A stretch of DNA of 64,000 nucleotides from Ceratodon purpureus (taxonomy: Eukaryota; Streptophyta; Bryopsida; Pseudoditrichales; Ditrichaceae), in assembly GCA_014871385.1 (NCBI GenBank), contig CM026424.1, positions 20,799,321 through 20,863,320 of the forward strand, in the 5' to 3' direction. Both the position numbers and the translations under genes were made by a program. The first letter of the stretch is position 1, and each line of letters begins with the position of its first letter. Of the stretch, positions 61,752 to 64,000 are shown in pieces. The notes beneath the pieces were generated by a model. That model was not told the DNA's origin, did no database searches, and worked only from the letters and a program-made list of their open reading frames with translations.

Positions 61752-63227
61752 GAGAATCATGAGGGCTCAAGAGACTGATCTTATTGCAGACGTCGTTCTG
61801 ATTTGCGTTCAGTTGTTGGATGAGGCAGAGGTGGGGGCAGAGGAGTTGAGGGACGACTTGGTTCGTAGGTTGTTGGTCCTTTTAGTGTAGGTCCTGATAG
61901 AAGGAAGGTTCAGGCATTTTCTTATGGCAGAGTCTGGGCAAGGCTGAAAGAGGAGAAGTCTAGCCCCTCAGGGAGAAATCGTGCAAATCCGAAAGACTTT
62001 CCGTGCAAGACAGCTCGGGATAGGTTGACTGAGGTTGTTATAAGTTTTTCCAAGGCCACACCCGACCTGGAATTGAGAGTAAGATACCTCGGACTTGCGA
62101 TTTCAGAAAAACATGGAGAGTTTGATGAGAGAGGCATCGATGGATGATGAGTGGCAGAAGGCTGGAGACAACCCAGCTTCGAGGAATGGTTGATAAACGC
62201 GGCGACGAATGCAACTTCAAACGTGAGGTTGGAAGTGGGGCATCTAAAGGAAACGAGGACCGGCGGAGGACGACAATCTCTTCTCACAGGTTGATTATTA
62301 GGCGAGTATGCCCAAGAACGTTTCCAAGAGTTTGACTTAGAGATGGCAAGGAAGAAAGAGCGAAGAGAGAGGGCAAGGAAAATGATGTCTCAACCCACCT
62401 CAGCTTGCACGGAGGATCTTCATACCTGCCGAAATATTAGAGACTGGATTGGAGAGACAAGCATCAGGCAATCAAGTGCGGATTGGTTGGGAGAGAGGGC
62501 GATGGAGAGGGAGCGTGCATTCTGGCAGGGTGACCAAACTAGGACAATGCGAAGATTTGCTGCTGGCAGTGTTGGTAATGTAACATTCCAATGATACAAT
62601 ATTGCACATATATGCTGCCTTGAAAATGTATAGAGTGGGTCTTGTTCGTGATACAAGAGATTGATTTCGTCTTGTGGAGTCATTCACTGGATTTGCAACC
62701 GAGGCATGGGATCTTGATGATTCCCTTCCATTTATGGCTTTTGCGGAGCTACATAGTTTGAGATGGATTTTGAAATTTTGAACAATGACATGCGTCCAAT
62801 AATGGACATTCTTCTGTTCATTAACTTGTGTAATCTGCTGAAGTCTGTGATTGCTTGTGTTCATACGGCTCCTAGTGATGCTTCAATATCAGGAATGATC
62901 CTGCTTTCCTCGTGTCGATTATAATTAAGAACATGATGAGTATATCTATTATGCTTCGTGGAATTGAGTTTGGGTGATTGGATTGATGTGTTGTGATGAA
63001 CGTTGCAGCCTGAGAATGAGGATGGATTTTCTGCAATCATGAAACAGTGTCTCTTTGTGGGAACTTAGAAGCACTGTTACACAATACCTTATTTTCCATG
63101 CAGGTGCTAATATTTTACATGAGTTTGTCATGTGGACCATGCAGGCACCGATGTGGACGATTTTGCCCGCAATATCACTGAGATAGCTCGCGCTGCTGCA
63201 TCCCTCTTTGGTTCTTGCTATGAGTAG
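61752..63227 (+). pseudogene. unrecognised gene, probably decayed, with a supported last intron
   Basis: A frame from about 61877 to 62594 is protein-like for its whole length: SYGRVWARLKEEKSS, ATPDLELRVRYLGLAISEKH, then PSFEEWLINAATNATSNVRL, then YAQERFQEFDLEMARKKERR and DWLGERAMERERAFW. It is interrupted by TGA TGA near 62140 and TGA near 62290. A good donor (62575) and acceptor (63144) join GSV to GTDVDDFARNITEIARAAAS in phase, ending at a TAG at 63225-63227. A separate frame from ATG 61764 (LLDEAEVGAEELRDDLVRRL) ends where this one begins. The stops fit a dead gene, an unrecognised intron or an assembly error. Highly charged helical regions are predicted. No family is recognised. Confidence 0.4.
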
Positions 63228-64000
63228 CGATCAATATTTCCAGCATGGAATTGCTGCTGCATGTGATTTAGCTCATTATTGCGACCGCCAGCCTCCACCT
63301 TCTTAATTGGTAAGTCTGATTCACTTCCTTCGTTGCCTTCTTTGGCATTTTGATTACGTTAACATTTGGTCACAACCTTCGCAAAATACCAGAGAACTTC
63401 ACCTCTGACGAGGACAGTTGAAGCTGGCCAATATCAAGTCATTGATAGCGTCCACCGCAGAATGTGTCTCCCACGTAACTATTGAATAGCATGTAAATTT
63501 TCACAATGCACACCTTGGAGTGCACTTCCAGGTTATTTCCTCACTCAAATTTTGAAGAATATCAAGTCAACCTTAAGCACTTCTTGTTTAGGCTTTGTAT
63601 CTTCAGATTGAGTATTCTCTCAATCTTCACATGCTCAGGTGAAGCCTCTTTCAGAAACTGCGAGACAACGATTCAAAAGTGAGGACGTGGTGACTCACAT
63701 ATCTTATCAATTAAGGCACCTCGCTAAATCTCAGCAGTGAATTTGTGAGGGAACACTAGGATTTCGCGGTTTCATATGCTCGTTTTGAAATAGAATCCGT
63801 GTGCGGGTGATTTGTGCTTTAGCTTTACTTAAGACGGCAACCAGAAGTGGAGCGGGAATGATCAATATTAACTTAGTAAGTGGTTACCTTGGTATTTTGG
63901 CAGCCCAAATGGGTGAGTGATTCCTGCACTTTGTGCTTCTTTCCCAGTATAGACATATTTTCTTGCTATGGTCCCCGATCACGCATCATGCCTTTGTGCA
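63228..64000. other. no gene recognised
   Basis: Mixed-composition DNA up to the window end; no convincing frame or RNA gene. Confidence 0.4.

Overview
The window looks like a stretch of land-plant nuclear chromosome, most likely from a bryophyte such as a moss. It carries an ABI3/VP1-type B3 regulator with the plant B1-B2-B3 layout, a CDPK (a plant/alveolate family), a plant DC1 zinc-finger protein and plant-style split genes with GT..AG introns. The species cannot be named from sequence alone; 'moss' is inferred from the spacing, small gene bodies, AT-rich intergenic DNA and the compact, divergent N and C termini of the ABI3 protein.

Layout. 1.8-7.3 kb: a six-exon gene for an LmeA-like (DUF2993) protein, flanked by two diverged copies of one repeat in opposite orientation. 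10.3-11.1 kb (minus): DC1-domain protein. 13.0-14.8 kb (minus): complete but intronless CDPK. 15-26 kb: gene-poor AT-rich DNA with a palindrome and C-rich minisatellite near 18.3-18.7 kb, fossils of an LTR-type element near 19-22 kb and a tRNA-like relic near 22.4 kb. 26.6-28.0 kb (plus): mitochondrial inner membrane protease subunit 1, four exons. 29.1-35.9 kb: a GC-rich L1-type LINE (minus) inserted into an older Copia fossil. 37.4-41.1 kb (minus): ABI3, six coding exons, with a MITE in one intron. 44.9-53.5 kb: a Mutator-like transposase relic, a partial duplicate of its 5' part, a 2-kb T-rich G-poor tandem-repeat zone and a decayed Ulp1-like peptidase on the opposite strand. The block is peppered with a 9-bp motif (TGTAGTGCA) that is mostly in one orientation on the left and inverted on the right. 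56 kb: a second MITE and G-rich tandem repeats. 60.8-63.2 kb (plus): two sets of exon-like open frames that I could not identify.

The four clear housekeeping or regulatory genes (DUF2993 protein, CDPK, IMP1, ABI3) plus DC1 are unrelated neighbours, not an operon-like group. ABI3 and CDPK both belong to the wider ABA/desiccation signalling world, but nothing here shows that they work as a unit.

The most unusual item is the 44.9-53.5 kb block. It may be one large Mutator-family element with an Ulp1-like gene and sub-terminal motif arrays, but its ends were not found, so its unity is inferred.
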